64,000 bases of DNA from Volutella citrinella (GCA_034401135.1 JAWZSP010000001.1:6634001-6698000), one strand, 5' to 3'; shown: positions 22,120 through 33,145, counted from the first letter of the stretch. Notes: generated from the sequence alone by a model not told the origin. Translations and numbers: made by a program.

Positions 22120-22902
22120 TTATAGCAGAAGCAGTCCACTGTCGCTCCCAGCCACCGAGCCAGATGCATTGCTGTCCTTCAATAACCACAGGTAAGCTTC
22201 AGCAACTTCTTCTGCTCGGCCAACCTTTCCAAGGGTCGACCCTGCTGATAGCGACTTGAACATTTCCTGCTTGGCGTCATCAGGCATCGGTGCCCAAAGC
22301 CCAGTATCAATATATCCTGGCCGAACGATATTGACACGCATCGGCGCTAGGTCAATCGCCAATCCTTTCACAAGAGACTGGAGTCCACCAGCAAAGTAAG
22401 CAACCGTCGACCATCCGGGAGCTGGTTTCTCGGACACGACACCACCCGTCAATACCATCGATGATTCGACGCTCTTATTCATCCATTTTCCTGCCGCCTT
22501 TCCCACCATAATGGGAACCACCATTCGCATATGGGCAGCTTTGAGTATACCCTCTGGTGTCACGCTATCCAGCTGGCCTAGGTTGAGCTTGTCGGCAGCT
22601 GTAAAGACGACGTGATCAATTTTGCCATTTGGGCCTTCCGAGGCGCCCTTGAACACGATGTCGAGGGTTTTTTCCACATCAGGAGCAGATAGATCTGCTG
22701 AGATTACTAGAATGGTTTGGCCGGGGAACATCTCCCTTAGAGTCGAGGCGGCTGCGGCTGCTCTCTCCTCCGAGCTGGATGAAAGCGTGACATGACCACC
22801 ATCAGCAAGGACTGCCTCGGCGACGGCGTAGCCGATTCCGGCTGTGCCCCCAAAAATAAGCACATGCTTATTCAAGAGCTTCTGAAATCTGTGGGAGACC
22901 AT
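22120..22902 (-). CDS. Short-chain dehydrogenase-like protein with altered active site
   Basis: Single exon, 260 aa, start ATG at 22902. The cofactor loop GGTAGIG and the segments SADLSAP and VNIVRPGYIDTG identify an SDR. The usual YxxxK is altered: the Tyr position reads YFAGGLQSLVKG, so the Lys four residues after Tyr is Gly. The NAG motif is also replaced (FTAADK). Such SDR relatives either use another mechanism or bind the cofactor without classical catalysis. Overall length is normal and the frame intact, so this looks like divergence and not decay. The C-terminus ends in a hydrophobic GLLLL. No functional link to neighbours is clear. Confidence 0.8.
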   Translation of the reverse strand: MVSHRFQKLLNKHVLIFGGTAGIGYAVAEAVLADGGHVTLSSSSEERAAAAASTLREMFPGQTILVISADLSAPDVEKTLDIVFKGASEGPNGKIDHVVFTAADKLNLGQLDSVTPEGILKAAHMRMVVPIMVGKAAGKWMNKSVESSMVLTGGVVSEKPAPGWSTVAYFAGGLQSLVKGLAIDLAPMRVNIVRPGYIDTGLWAPMPDDAKQEMFKSLSAGSTLGKVGRAEEVAEAYLWLLKDSNASGSVAGSDSGLLLL

Positions 22903-24189
22903 AGTCGTTTCCTAAGGATACTGATGGCGTTGTTCGATCAAGATTAATTTGATTGTATGTTGATTGTAGCTTGTAGGAGAACTACGACCGGCACCTAGCC
23001 TTCCACAGGTATATTTGTATGTGCCACCCGGCGCGGATGGCGGCGGATGTCCGATGTGGCGGCCAGGCCTTGAAAGTATCTCCTTTTCCCGACGGCCCTT
23101 ACCATAATTTCCGGTCTTTGGTATGCTATTTCGTCGCTGGAAATAGCGGATTTAAGGTTCGATTCATCTTTCCAAGAAGGTAGGCAGTCGTTATTGCTGT
23201 GCATGTCAGATTGCTAGCGCGATGGGCCTATGTCCGACCGGCTTTATCCAATGCGCCGCCTCCGTATATCCGAATCATGACATGGGTATGACGTTGGGAC
23301 GGTTATGGCGGCCCGACCAACACTTTAGCGAGTGCGAAAACTCGATGTCGAAAGGCGTCCTTGGTTTTGCATCTGATCATTTTACCAAAATTATTCCCCT
23401 TTGTCCACTTGGCTGTGGAGAGAAAGTAGTTGTAGCCCAGACCAAGATGCTGGTATTGTGTCGCATCCTATTTATAGGATACTGTGCCAACTTGTCCATT
23501 GTAGCTGTTTGAAAGTGTTGCTATAAGGGCTAGTTCGGATACCATCTGCGCCGGCTCAGCTCGCGGATCGTAGCCCGAACTTGAGGTTGCATGTTCCAAG
23601 TTCCCTCCGACGCCAACATTCAATAGGTTCATGAATCGTCACTTCTCGGTTCTCAGTTGGCTCGAAATGCGAAAACACCCTTTGGCCACTTGTGGCGCCA
23701 GGTAAACTGAGCACTGATGCTGTAGCCAGGACCCTCTTGAGTATCAATCCGCACTCGAAAACCAGGGAGACGCAGTCTGAAGCGAGAACCACCGCATGAA
23801 CCTCTGTCTTGGTGATTAGATGGAGGACAAGTTCCTAGAGAGCGAGTGGAGCGTAATCCGCTACGATGCCCCTAGACAGACCAACGGCTGGGAATCTTCT
23901 GTCGTGCACTAATCCATCTACTGGTCGCACCGCATACGATTCATACGATTATTAGCCACAGTCCAAGATCACTTTGAACGGCAGAAGAACACGACAAGAA
24001 AGTAGAATACAGCAACCCTATTTACTGCGGGCTTGGTCAATTGTTGCCTCCCTGTCATGTATCATAGCTCGATGTGAATTTGTACTCCAATATGCCATCT
24101 ATCGAGGCGGCTTTGGATCAGACCAGCAAGAAATCACTCGCTGCACACCGGAGACCGCTGTAGTTATTCCCCCACCAATTCCTGCATAC
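22903..24189. other. Intergenic, 1.3 kb
   Basis: No gene recognised. Short frames on both strands lack codon bias and motifs. Confidence 0.4.
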
Positions 24190-24511
24190 TCAAGCTCCCT
24201 GGGCTCGGCGGCAGAACGGTCGCCCACGCTCAAGCTGGTTAGGGTTACACTGCAGACGGCTGTCCTCAATGCAAGTCAATTGAGCACCGCCTACCGCGAT
24301 TTAGTCAATAGAAGCGCCGAAGCATTACAAAAGGCGACTCACAGTTGTTAATAGAGTCAGGGACACAACGGCCAGACTGGCCGTTGACATTGCACACGTC
24401 CTGCTTCAAGCTGGTGTTGGCAACACAGCAGGCACCGTTTGGGACAGGGCGTCCGTCGTTTTGAGCGATGGCGGCAGCAACGAGGAGAGCGAGGGTGGCG
24501 AAGACCTTCAT
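24190..24511 (-). CDS. Small secreted cysteine-rich protein
   Basis: Complement of exons 24343-24511 and 24190-24290; 89 aa. The ATG at 24511 begins a clear signal peptide (MKVFATLALLVAAAIAQ). The mature part of about 72 residues has eight cysteines: a CC pair, then six single Cys, compatible with four disulphides. The 52-bp intron (GTGAGT...GCGGTAG) falls inside a Cys codon and joins SINN to C-GAQLTC in frame; reading through instead gives a stop after a few unrelated residues. The Cys order differs from hydrophobins. Candidate apoplastic effector, antimicrobial or surface protein; there is no firm family assignment. The gene stands alone, more than 1 kb from either neighbour. Confidence 0.8.
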
Positions 24512-25751
24512 TTTGGCAGTGGACAAGTCGGGTTGGATAATGAGGTATTTTGAAATAATGCCAACCAGCGGTTATCGAAATAAAGGAGGATGTGATGGGT
24601 GTTTATTAGTTCACAGTGGAATTGAAAAGAACACAGCGATGGTTTGACAGCCTTTAAATATTTGCAAGTCTCGTATAAGGGTCTTGGGCCTCGTATCATA
24701 GGGTGCAGGAACAGGAATAGGGCAGCGTGAAACCGGCCAAGACAGCCTGGGCCGTGCAGTTTCACGATGCCGGCCGACTGCTTACCAGACATTTTTGACC
24801 GAGTTCAGAAAGGAACAGCAAACAGGCTCAAATGCGACCTGCTACGTAAGTCCGGGGGGGGGGGGGGGGACAGTGAGCTCGACTGTTTTGCCTCCTTGCT
24901 CGCTTACAAAGTTCCTGTTTTGCTAGCAGAAGCGCTGAGAGACGGGAGTTCATATCGCAGCGATAGGCTCGCTTACCATCATGCTGCCCCAAGTCCTCTT
25001 CCACACTACAGAGATGGGTCTGAAAAATCCCAGGGGTCCTGGTCAAAATGAAACAGGGGTTGTTACATACAGCGCTGTAACAAATACGGTACACACACAC
25101 AGGTAACTGCCAGCTCACCTGAGACAACTTGTCCAACATACTCGATTGCGAGTTCGCACAATATCACAGGTATTGCTGGAATTGGAAACACGTGCGTGCA
25201 ACCTGATACAGCGGCTGCTTCTTAAGGGGCTGGTAGCTAGTATTGATTCACGCGAAGGCGCACTTTTCTAAAACCAGGGACCAGTGTTCCGTACGGAGTA
25301 GTAGATTCACAGCCTAGTCACATAACGGAAATCTTTAGCTACCCAAGAGGACGAACGCAGCTTGGACCAGTCCCCATTCAGGTATCATAGGACTAGTCTA
25401 TATATAGATTGAGCTGCTTAGATTTGGATGTAAGGGCCATGAGATACCTCAGGCCAGTATATTACGGCCAGGCAGGGATGCCATTTCTGCCGCTATTGGA
25501 GATAGGGACACTCCCGCCCCTTGATGTAAGCGCGCTATTAGAGTAGTCGAAGCCAAAGGCTATTCGGATGATGAAGGCGCTGTCGTTACCTTCATTAATA
25601 AAGAGTCATTACCTACAGCACATGAGGCAATTGTGTGGCGTGAACAGTTCAAACCAGAGAGTGTCAAGGTGAGGTCACCTGAATTAAGAAGGATCACAGC
25701 GTTGCAGCATTACTTTCTAGTACCTCTTGTTTGTAGAGTATTATTCACTGC
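24512..25751. other. Intergenic, 1.2 kb
   Basis: Promoter of the small secreted protein gene on its left side (AT-rich element TTTAAATATTTG at about 24652-24663 in minus orientation). The remainder shows no gene. Confidence 0.4.
24854..24869. repeat. Poly-G homopolymer, 16 bp
   Basis: An uninterrupted run of 16 G. Its length may be inaccurate because homopolymers are prone to sequencing error. No gene covers it. Confidence 0.9.
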
Positions 25752-26864
25752 TTAGAGATTGGAGAGAATATTTATACCAAGAGGACCAAGCTCGCCAGCC
25801 GGCTTGAAGAACCCTACTACATCCACCAACGAGGCCATACGATCGATGGACTCAGTATCGAGGAACCCCTGGTCAAGTGTGTAAGCCGTGTCTTCTGTGT
25901 AGTCGGCTGAGAGGGTGCCAAGCTCGCTTTCCACTGGAGACGCGATCTGCACCAATTGATCCACGGAGACTTCCTGATCGACATGTTCCTGCGCCGGATA
26001 TTCGGTCTCCAAGTTGTCAGATAGGTGTGGCTCGTCAGCGCATTCGCCCGGAACCCCATCCAGATCTTGCAAAGACAGCAGTGGGTGATTTGCGAACAAC
26101 GCCCTGAATCGCAATCGTTCCCGGTCTTGTGACTCTCTTTGCTTCCGTAACCAAAATTTTGTGAGCGCTTCTTCTGTCCCTCGAATCGCGTCATCTAGAC
26201 AGAGGGTGCTGATCCCGCTCCTCTCATGATCAGATCTCAGCCTCCGTAGTGTGTCCCTGCAACCCTGTAACTGCATGAAAGCTCTATCATGCACAGCTGG
26301 ATCGGTGCTTTCCATTAGAAGTTGCTGCACTCTAGTCTCCTGCAAAACAATGACTGCTACTGTAGCTGGCATAAACCCTCGGCTTTGCAGGTAGACTAAC
26401 TCCTTTGACATGCAAGTCACATAGTCCGCAAACGATGTCATGTCGGTGAGGCTTAAGGGACGCTGCCTTGGCGTGGGGGCTTCAACACTGTCTGTAGCAA
26501 TGTTAAAGGTGATGGCGGGACTAATATAACGGGTGAGGGTTGGACTGACCAGGGAATTCAGGACAATCGGGCAGCTCTGTCGGCTCGTTTTGAGGCTCAT
26601 TGACTTGCAATTGTATATCTCTTGATGCACATGTTAATGGTCTGCCCTAATTGTCTTGTGTCGTCGGCGGAAGCAGACAAGGGATCTATACCTCCGTCCA
26701 TTTAGGACTTGACAGTCGACCTCATCCCCCATGCAGTTGGAGCATGGCCACTTCTCTGCAAGGTTGCAGCGTACCTTACGACGTCTGCATTCCATGCAGG
26801 CTCTGGCGGCCCGTCGCCGACGTCGTACGCGCCTGAGGCGATTGTGTTGGGTTTGGGTACACAT
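25752..26864 (-). CDS. Zn2Cys6 transcription factor (small), likely cluster regulator
   Basis: Complement of exons 26692-26864, 26550-26620 and 25752-26491; 327 aa. A strongly basic N-terminus (RLRRVRRRRRAARA) precedes the binuclear zinc cluster C-x2-C-x6-C-x7-C-x2-C-x6-C (ACMECRRRKVRC ... CSNC ... C) at about residues 23-49. Two small introns follow (71 and 58 bp, with TTAAC/TTTAAC branch sites); joining them gives an acidic linker (NEPQNEPTELPDC) and then a helical C-terminal half with an acidic tail, a plausible activation region. It lacks the long fungal-specific MHR domain, so it is short for the class, like AflR-type pathway regulators. One copy of the cluster motif lies 205 bp upstream of its ATG, allowing autoregulation. 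Assignment as regulator of the block is inference from position. Confidence 0.83.
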
Positions 26865-27573
26865 GATGCTTGTTCAAGTTTCTTAGTCAAGGTATAGGAT
26901 AGGCAATGGATGAAACAGGTGAAAGTTCAATATCTGAAATTGCTCTGGGCTCACTCAGTATATGTGACAGGCATCATTTCATTTCGCCACTCCTAGCGCC
27001 CCTCAGTAGCCTCGGCCGAGACCCCCCCTTACCCAACAGTCAGCAGCGGGGGCCTAGCTTTCTGCGACGCGCCTAGATAAGGGGCTAGTGCCCCAGCTGA
27101 TAACATTAGGTCGAAGCCTCGTATGGCTCATGGCATACCCGCTGACAAACTGTCAAGTACCGGTAGTTACCTTGATCATTTAATGATTGGCACAATGAGT
27201 CTTTGGACTGATGCACTCTCACAGTAGTATTCCATTCACATCAATTAATTAAAGAACGTGCGCCCTACTGAAAAGCTACCCAATATACACTCGCTTATTT
27301 CAAACGGCTGGCTAAAATGCAAGTTCTGCACTGCATGCCAATAAGCGACATACATAAATGGCCAGCATATTGGCGTTTTTATTAAATGCAAGATTGTTTG
27401 GAAGCAAAGACAACACGCAGGCTCATATACACTTTGTAGAAGCCACAACAAACACCAAAAGAGTTGCAATACCTCGCATCTTTGATCATAGCAACAGTTC
27501 GGTATGAGACACAATTAGCAATCAATTGAATACTAAAGTACCAAGACCCGTTAGCCACCCCCAAACACCATTA
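26865..27573. promoter_or_regulatory. Promoter region of the small Zn2Cys6 regulator
   Basis: 0.7 kb upstream of the regulator and downstream of the permease gene. It holds one cluster motif at 27069-27079. No gene. Confidence 0.45.
27069..27079 (-). promoter_or_regulatory. Cluster motif copy, regulator promoter
   Basis: Reads TATCTAGGCGC on the minus strand, the same orientation as the regulator gene, 205 bp before its ATG. Flanked by an A giving an AGATAA (GATA-type) overlap. Confidence 0.6.
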
Positions 27574-29173
27574 CTAGTCATCATGGGTAAGTCCATGGGG
27601 AACTCGATAGACGTTTCTGACCCAGAACCAATTAGCCAGCGAGAGAGCTAGCATGATGGCGAAAATCATTGCAGCCCAATTCAAATTTGCATTAGTGATG
27701 GGCAGATACTGAGGGAAGCAGTTGAACACAGTACCGAGGACCAGCCAGCAAAGAGAGAGAATGTTTATCAAGGGGCCAAAGACACCGAGACTAAAGTGCC
27801 GCTGTTTTGGGAAGGCTCGCCGCCTACTGATCAGGAGCAGTATGATGGGTGTTGCGTACGAGATGGTGAAGCAAACCATGGAAGCACCGAACAAGCCGTT
27901 GAGAACGGTCGTTGGACCGAACACCAGGAGGCATAATAAGGAGCAAAGAACGCAGCAGACCGTGGCAGCGTTAACGGGGACCTGTAGTCGGTGGTCAACT
28001 CGGGAAATCCACTGGCTGCACGGGAGACCGTTCGCCCGCGCGAATGACCACACCAAGCGGCTGCAGCTAATCAAAATGCTAGCTGTGCCGTTGACAGTCA
28101 TGATGCAGTATATAAGAGTCACGACGATGACCCAGCCCAGGTTGTTCCAGGAGTCCCAGGCAATCTGTAGGATTGCCATGCCGCCCAGTGGGGTAACAAG
28201 GTTCTCGGGATGCGTAGTGCAGAAGCAAAGAGCCGTGACCATCATGAAGCCGCCAAGGGCCGAGAGAATGGCGTTGGCCACCATGACTATTGGCACCTGC
28301 CTTGCGGGGTGAGGTAATTCTTCTGCCATGTGTGCCGCAGTGTCAAACAAGGCGACGGTGAGGTAGCCGGGGAGAATCGCCAGGAAGAAGACAAAACTGT
28401 CCGAAGACCAGCCTGTCTGATTGACCACGTCGATCAACGCCTGTGATGCTGAAGCTTTGGGGTTTGTGGTTACCAGGAGTGTGATGAAGATGAAGAGAGC
28501 GGCGACATTCAAGAAGATCACCATGAACTTGGTAAGCGGCGAGAAAGCCTTGATGAGTACCGTGTTCACGATAAAGGCGATCAACAGCGTAGCGACTATC
28601 AGGAGCCAGACCTGCCAAAGGGTTGGCTCGTATTCATTTGCGACGACAACACCCAGGGCGACGAGGAAGCTGGCCGCAAAGACGGCGGTGCCAGCTAGCC
28701 CCGCGAGCCAGCCAAAGCTCGTCATGATGCCGACGATGTAACTGAGAAACCGCCGCGGCTTCCCGGTGCTCAGCGCAGCAGTCCAGTAGATTTGACCTAG
28801 ACCGAAATTCTGATGTCAGCAAACAATTACCAATATAAGGGCTACTAAGACTGCATGGACACAAGGGCTTTTTACCTGCCGTGTTTGGGAATGCTCCCGC
28901 AAGCTCAGCCAAGGACAAGGCAGTGAACATCTGACCGACAACGGCGAAGATGTATCCCCAGAAGAAGTAGGGACTTCCTCCAACACCCGTCACAAGTGTT
29001 ACAAAGCTAGCAACTGCCAAAGGTGCGGCAGTGACCGAAAACTGGATGCCAATTGTGCTCCACAGGTTGAAGCGTGAGTCGTTTAGCTGAGAAGCCTCCA
29101 AGACCTCCCCTTCCTGCGTCGACGTGACGCGGCGCATGTTTGTAACGGCCTCCTGGTCCTTCTGCAGGTCCAT
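27574..29173 (-). CDS. APC-superfamily amino acid/amine permease (GABA/choline permease-like)
   Basis: Complement of exons 28876-29173 and 27574-28796; 506 aa. The splice site falls in the conserved PNTA-GQIYW segment and restores it exactly. About twelve hydrophobic helices follow a hydrophilic N-terminus of some 35 residues (RFNLWSTIGIQFSVTAAPLA). The signatures AELAGAFPNTAGQ and GWLAGL, and the helix VNGTASILISCSRLVWSFARANGLP, belong to the amino acid/choline transporter group that in fungi includes GABA, choline and basic amino acid permeases. It probably imports the amine or amino acid used by the cluster, or exports a product. It shares a 1.3-kb divergent promoter with the monooxygenase gene, containing three cluster motifs. 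Confidence 0.87.
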
Positions 29174-29718
29174 GACTGTCTCGGTGCGTTGGATAAAGTC
29201 GAAGAAATAGAAGAGATGGAGTCGAAAGGCCTAGAGGTGGAAGGAAAACCAGCAAAGATTCTGGTAGGGGAAATGCCGATCAAAGCACTCAATGCGTGGG
29301 TGTATGACTGGAGCTGAGACGGACCACGACGAATGAGCTTGGGCATCCCGAGAAGAAGACGGGAGAGTTTTATCTTGTGCGTGCTCGAGTCTCCCAACAG
29401 GATGATGCTGATGATAACGCCACTGCCTAGGCCGAACGGAGCGATCGAAACCGATACAGCCCCTGCGAAAGAGAGGTGAGATGCAGCTAGCAGCAATGCA
29501 AGGGTTGTAGATGGATGGTATCTCGGCTGCTGGTACCGCACAGGCCCTGCTATCGGCTCAGAGACATGAATCCCTGCCTGTTACCCCGCAAAATTGCTTT
29601 GATCTATCTCAGATCTCGGTAGACTGGGTGCAGGGGGCCAGGACGCCACATATCCTCTAGACGGCAAAAAGCGGGCGCACGCATCATGTCGAGGCTAAAG
29701 TAGGAAAGGTGGCAGCAG

Positions 29719-29729
29719 GCGCTTAGATT
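29719..29729 (-). promoter_or_regulatory. Cluster motif copy
   Basis: AATCTAAGCGC on the minus strand, in the permease/monooxygenase promoter. Confidence 0.55.
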
Positions 29730-29849
29730 GCAGGCTTATCATAGAGTACGGTTGAACCTTGAAGGCCCTCTCGGCTGATAACCTTGGCCCTGCCCCTGGT
29801 AGTCACATGGCTCGGTACCGGTATCGTGGACAATCTAGACATTGGCTGG

Positions 29850-29860
29850 GCGCTTAGATA
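29850..29860 (-). promoter_or_regulatory. Cluster motif copy
   Basis: TATCTAAGCGC on the minus strand, in the permease/monooxygenase promoter. Confidence 0.6.
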
Positions 29861-30067
29861 GGCTGGCCAGCTCCACTTCCCTTATCTTAGCCCTGAGGCT
29901 TGTCCACATGAGTTGTCGAGCGTTGCCCGAACCCCGCATCGGCAGCTACCGTCTAGCACTTGAATCGCTCGAACCAAGTTGGTTTGCCCAAGTTGATTAC
30001 CTGGTTTAAATCTGCCGAGGACAGACAGCAGGATGGCGCATTCGACCAGCGTTGCGGCTGAGGCTAG

Positions 30068-30078
30068 GCGCTTAGATA
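30068..30078 (-). promoter_or_regulatory. Cluster motif copy
   Basis: TATCTAAGCGC on the minus strand, 370 bp before the monooxygenase ATG. Confidence 0.6.
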
Positions 30079-30447
30079 TGGAGTTTTTGCCGCAAGATTG
30101 TCACCTTTCAAGTCAAGAGACTGTGATATCCGCCTTTTCTGTTCTGTTGCTCGCTGCCTCGCTTAGATCCTCCCAAATTTGGCACGCCGCATCACTTTTC
30201 TCAGTCTTCTCGGTCTCCGCGGTCTCCGTGGACCCGGCGGGTGGCTCGTTGGTACTGACTGCGATTCCACATCATAGATGGATGGTTTCGTACAAGTGTT
30301 TGTTTATATACACACGTCAGTACCCTGAGGACTGTCAATTCAGTGACAGGCTCCCACACATGAAACCAGTGCGGCCACCCAGGATCCTTTGAATGCATCA
30401 CTTGTCCATCAACAAATTCCAGTACAAATCCCAGTCATTTGCCAACC

Positions 30448-32358
30448 ATGGGCTCAGCACCCGACTCTGCAGGCTTTGAACAGATCTTGGCCAGATACGA
30501 TGCGGAACGCGACAAACGCCTTCGCTCCGATGGAGTGAACCAATACGTCGACATCGCAAAGTCGGACAAGTTTAGCAAGTATGCTGACGATCCTTGGATC
30601 CCAGAGGACGCAAACAAGGCACCGTATCCTCTCAAAGACAATGGCTGCTCCAAACTATTGATCCTAGGCACCGGCTTTGGTGCTCTCCTGTACGCGGTAC
30701 GGTTCATCGAGGCTGGCGTCTTCACGCCAGACGACATTGTCTTCGTGGACTCCTCCTGGGGGTTCGGAGGAGCATGGTACTGGAATCGCTATCCAGGTCT
30801 CATGTGCGACATCGAAAGCGCTTGCTACATGCCGTTGCTAGAGGAGACTGGATACGCGCCAAAGCATCGCTACGCCTACGGCCCGGAGCTCAGGGAATAC
30901 GCAGAATTCGTTGCGCGAAAATGGAACATTCGAGACAGGGCTGCATTTGGCACAACAGCACGCGAGCTCGCCTGGGATGAAGAGACCTCTGAGTGGGCAG
31001 CATCCTTGGAGAGACGGCAGCCCGATGGCAAGGTGGCATCTCTCAAGATTCGATCAAAGTTCGTCGTCCTGGCGTCGGGTCTCATCAACAGACCAAAGCT
31101 ACCCAAGATGGAAGGCCTCGACGAGTACAAAGGCCACGTGTTTCACACTTCCCGCTGGGACTACGACTTCACCGGCGGTAGCCCGACTGATTCCACTCTT
31201 GACAAACTGAAGGGCAAGAAGGTGGCCATCATCGGAACTGGAGCTACAGCCATCCAAGTTGTCCCACACCTCGCAAAGTGGGCTGGCCAGCTCTACGTCT
31301 TTCAAAGAACGCCCTCTGCTGTTGATGTAAGAGGCCAGCGCCCCATTACACCGGATGAATGGCAAACGGTTACGGCAGAGAAAGGATGGCAAAACCGACG
31401 CAGGATGAACATGGCGGCGTTCTTGAGTAACATGCCCGACCGCCCCAAGGAGACGCTGGTGGATGACGCATGGTCACACTTCCCATCGATGTCTGGCTTG
31501 GTAGGCTCGCCGCGGGCCGCCACTGTGACCCATGACACGGTGGAGCAATATGTTGCCGAGCTTCACGGCCTCGACCTTCCACGGCAGCAGAGGATTCGAG
31601 AGCGGACCGCCAAGATTGTCCGTGATCCTGAGACGGCTGAAAGTCTTTCGCCATGGTTTCCAGGCTGGTGCAAGAGGCCGGGCTTCCACGATGAATACCT
31701 TCAAGCTTTCAATCAGCCAAATGTCAAGCTGGTAGACACGAAGGGCAAGGGGGTCTCTACATTTGGTGAGAAGGGCATCTTATTTGACGGGAACGAGTAT
31801 GACTGTGACTTGGTCATTCTCAGTACCGGCTTTGAGACGTTTGTCATCGGAAGCCCTGCCTCCCGAGCCGGCATAAAGGTCTTTGGTCAGAATGGCCTGT
31901 CCATGGATGACAAGTGGAACAATGGCGTTGCGACTCTTCATGGTGTCTTTACGCGAGGGTTCCCCAACTTGCTACTCTCTGGGCTCACGCAGGGCGGCAC
32001 AACCTCAAACATCGTCCACTGCATGGACGTGCTCGCTACGCATGCGGCACACGTGCTGAAAGAGTTGAAAAAACAAACGGATGATGCAGCGAAGCTCACC
32101 ATTGAGCCAAAGGAGGCCGCTGAAGAGGAATGGTCCATGCGGATTGCTTCGCAGGCCTACGCATATGCCGGACTGCCGGGCTGCACACCGAGCTATACCA
32201 CAGCCGAGGGCGCAAGCATGTCTGCTGAGACCCCAGAAGAACAGTATAAAACCGCCAGGGGTCTTTGTTGGGGCAAGGGCATTCACGATTTCATCGATGT
32301 CCTCGCTGCGTGGGAAGCGAAGAATGACTTCAGTGAGCTTGAGGTCAGTATCGCATGA
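30448..32358 (+). CDS. Baeyer-Villiger-type flavin monooxygenase
   Basis: Single exon, 636 aa from the ATG at 30448 (an in-frame TTG nine bases earlier is not needed). Rossmann motif for FAD near residue 74 (LGTGFGA), the GAWYWNRYPG segment typical of class B monooxygenases, the NADPH motif IIGTGATA, and the fingerprint G-H-V-F-H-T-S-R-W-D, which differs from the textbook FxGxxxHxxxWP by Tyr at the first position and Asp at the last. Length and an N-terminal extension of about 65 residues fit the long fungal subgroup related to phenylacetone and cyclohexanone monooxygenases. It would insert oxygen next to a ketone to give an ester or lactone, or oxidise N or S. The promoter carries three cluster motifs. 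In the cluster, a ketone made by an aminotransferase or FAD oxidase is the natural guess for a substrate. Confidence 0.9.
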   Translation: MGSAPDSAGFEQILARYDAERDKRLRSDGVNQYVDIAKSDKFSKYADDPWIPEDANKAPYPLKDNGCSKLLILGTGFGALLYAVRFIEAGVFTPDDIVFVDSSWGFGGAWYWNRYPGLMCDIESACYMPLLEETGYAPKHRYAYGPELREYAEFVARKWNIRDRAAFGTTARELAWDEETSEWAASLERRQPDGKVASLKIRSKFVVLASGLINRPKLPKMEGLDEYKGHVFHTSRWDYDFTGGSPTDSTLDKLKGKKVAIIGTGATAIQVVPHLAKWAGQLYVFQRTPSAVDVRGQRPITPDEWQTVTAEKGWQNRRRMNMAAFLSNMPDRPKETLVDDAWSHFPSMSGLVGSPRAATVTHDTVEQYVAELHGLDLPRQQRIRERTAKIVRDPETAESLSPWFPGWCKRPGFHDEYLQAFNQPNVKLVDTKGKGVSTFGEKGILFDGNEYDCDLVILSTGFETFVIGSPASRAGIKVFGQNGLSMDDKWNNGVATLHGVFTRGFPNLLLSGLTQGGTTSNIVHCMDVLATHAAHVLKELKKQTDDAAKLTIEPKEAAEEEWSMRIASQAYAYAGLPGCTPSYTTAEGASMSAETPEEQYKTARGLCWGKGIHDFIDVLAAWEAKNDFSELEVSIA

Positions 32359-32819
32359 CATGCAGCAAGATAGCGATCAAGTAGAAGCGAGGTGAGCTGG
32401 ATGATAGTTACTGAATACGCGAAGTCAGCATGTTGACCAAATTACCGTAGCACCTTGAAACAACCTTTGAGTGCCGATGAGATTCCAGATTACTAAATTG
32501 AACCAATGCACAGAGAATATCATCTTAGCACCACCTCTGAGTGTCGATAGAATCCAGATTACTAAATGAAACCAATGAACGGAGAACATCTCAATTGCTA
32601 TCATGTCCCACCTGTAACATTTTGCGGATCCTAGTCGTCATTTCTTGCGTGTCCCGTCAACGTGCAGTCAGAGCTGCAGACGCCCGTCCGCTGTCCTAGA
32701 GACCAACTGGTCTATCCTCAATCCTTGGATGCAAGATTGATAACCGCTTCCTTCACAGAATCGCTGGCTAGTAGCGTGCGTGGGCAAGAAGTTTCCGGGG
32801 CGGGGTACAGCCCATGCGT

Positions 32820-32830
32820 TATCTAGGCGC
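32820..32830 (+). promoter_or_regulatory. Cluster motif copy
   Basis: TATCTAGGCGC, block A of the duplicated promoter module. Confidence 0.6.
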
Positions 32831-32913
32831 TTGATCGTCGGAGCCGTTCAGTGGATTGACTCACTTAGTAGCTTGGGCAACGAGTTTCCAGGGCGGAGCT
32901 ACAACACATGTGT

Positions 32914-32924
32914 TATCTAAGCGC
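32914..32924 (+). promoter_or_regulatory. Cluster motif copy
   Basis: TATCTAAGCGC, block B of the module, 222 bp before the aminotransferase ATG. Confidence 0.6.
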
Positions 32925-33145
32925 CTGATTCCTCGGCACGCACGAGTACAATGGTCCATACCCGAGGTTCTGGCTTGGGTAGATCGCCACTACGTGCCAT
33001 GGACGACATAAATATATACGCAAGGGCCGTCATAGCTTAAATCAACTGCAACTACACACTTCTATAGTCTTTTCGGATTAAAGCTTGCTCGACAGAGGTC
33101 TCTTAAAAATAATCTTTTAACATTTGCCCCTAGCCAACAAGCAAG

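Larger units (their letters stand above)
29174..30447. promoter_or_regulatory. Divergent promoter with three motif copies
   Basis: 1.27 kb between the permease (minus) and the monooxygenase (plus) starts. It contains exact motif copies at 29719, 29850 and 30068, and a weaker TCGCTTAGATC at 30158. A TATATA box lies at 30305-30310, about 140 bp before the monooxygenase ATG. Confidence 0.55.
32771..32936 (+). repeat. Tandemly duplicated 70-bp promoter module
   Basis: Block A (32771-32841) and block B (32868-32936) share GTAGC, TGGGCAA, AGTTTCC, GGGCGG, TACA, CATGYGTTATCTARGCGC and CGG in the same order, with small gaps. Each carries one cluster motif near its end. The similarity extends well beyond the motif, so this is duplication and not just two sites. 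Confidence 0.75.
32359..33145. promoter_or_regulatory. Promoter of OAT-like gene, with duplicated module
   Basis: 0.8 kb between the monooxygenase stop and the aminotransferase ATG. It contains two motif copies inside a duplicated block of about 70 bp, and an ATAAATATATA box at 33008-33018. A second imperfect repeat near 32440-32590 (CACCTTTGAGTG / CACCTCTGAGTG contexts) is also visible. Confidence 0.55.

Noticed and set aside
24854..24869. Poly-G tract as a structured regulatory element
   Set aside because: A single homopolymer without repeated G-runs; length may be a sequencing artefact.
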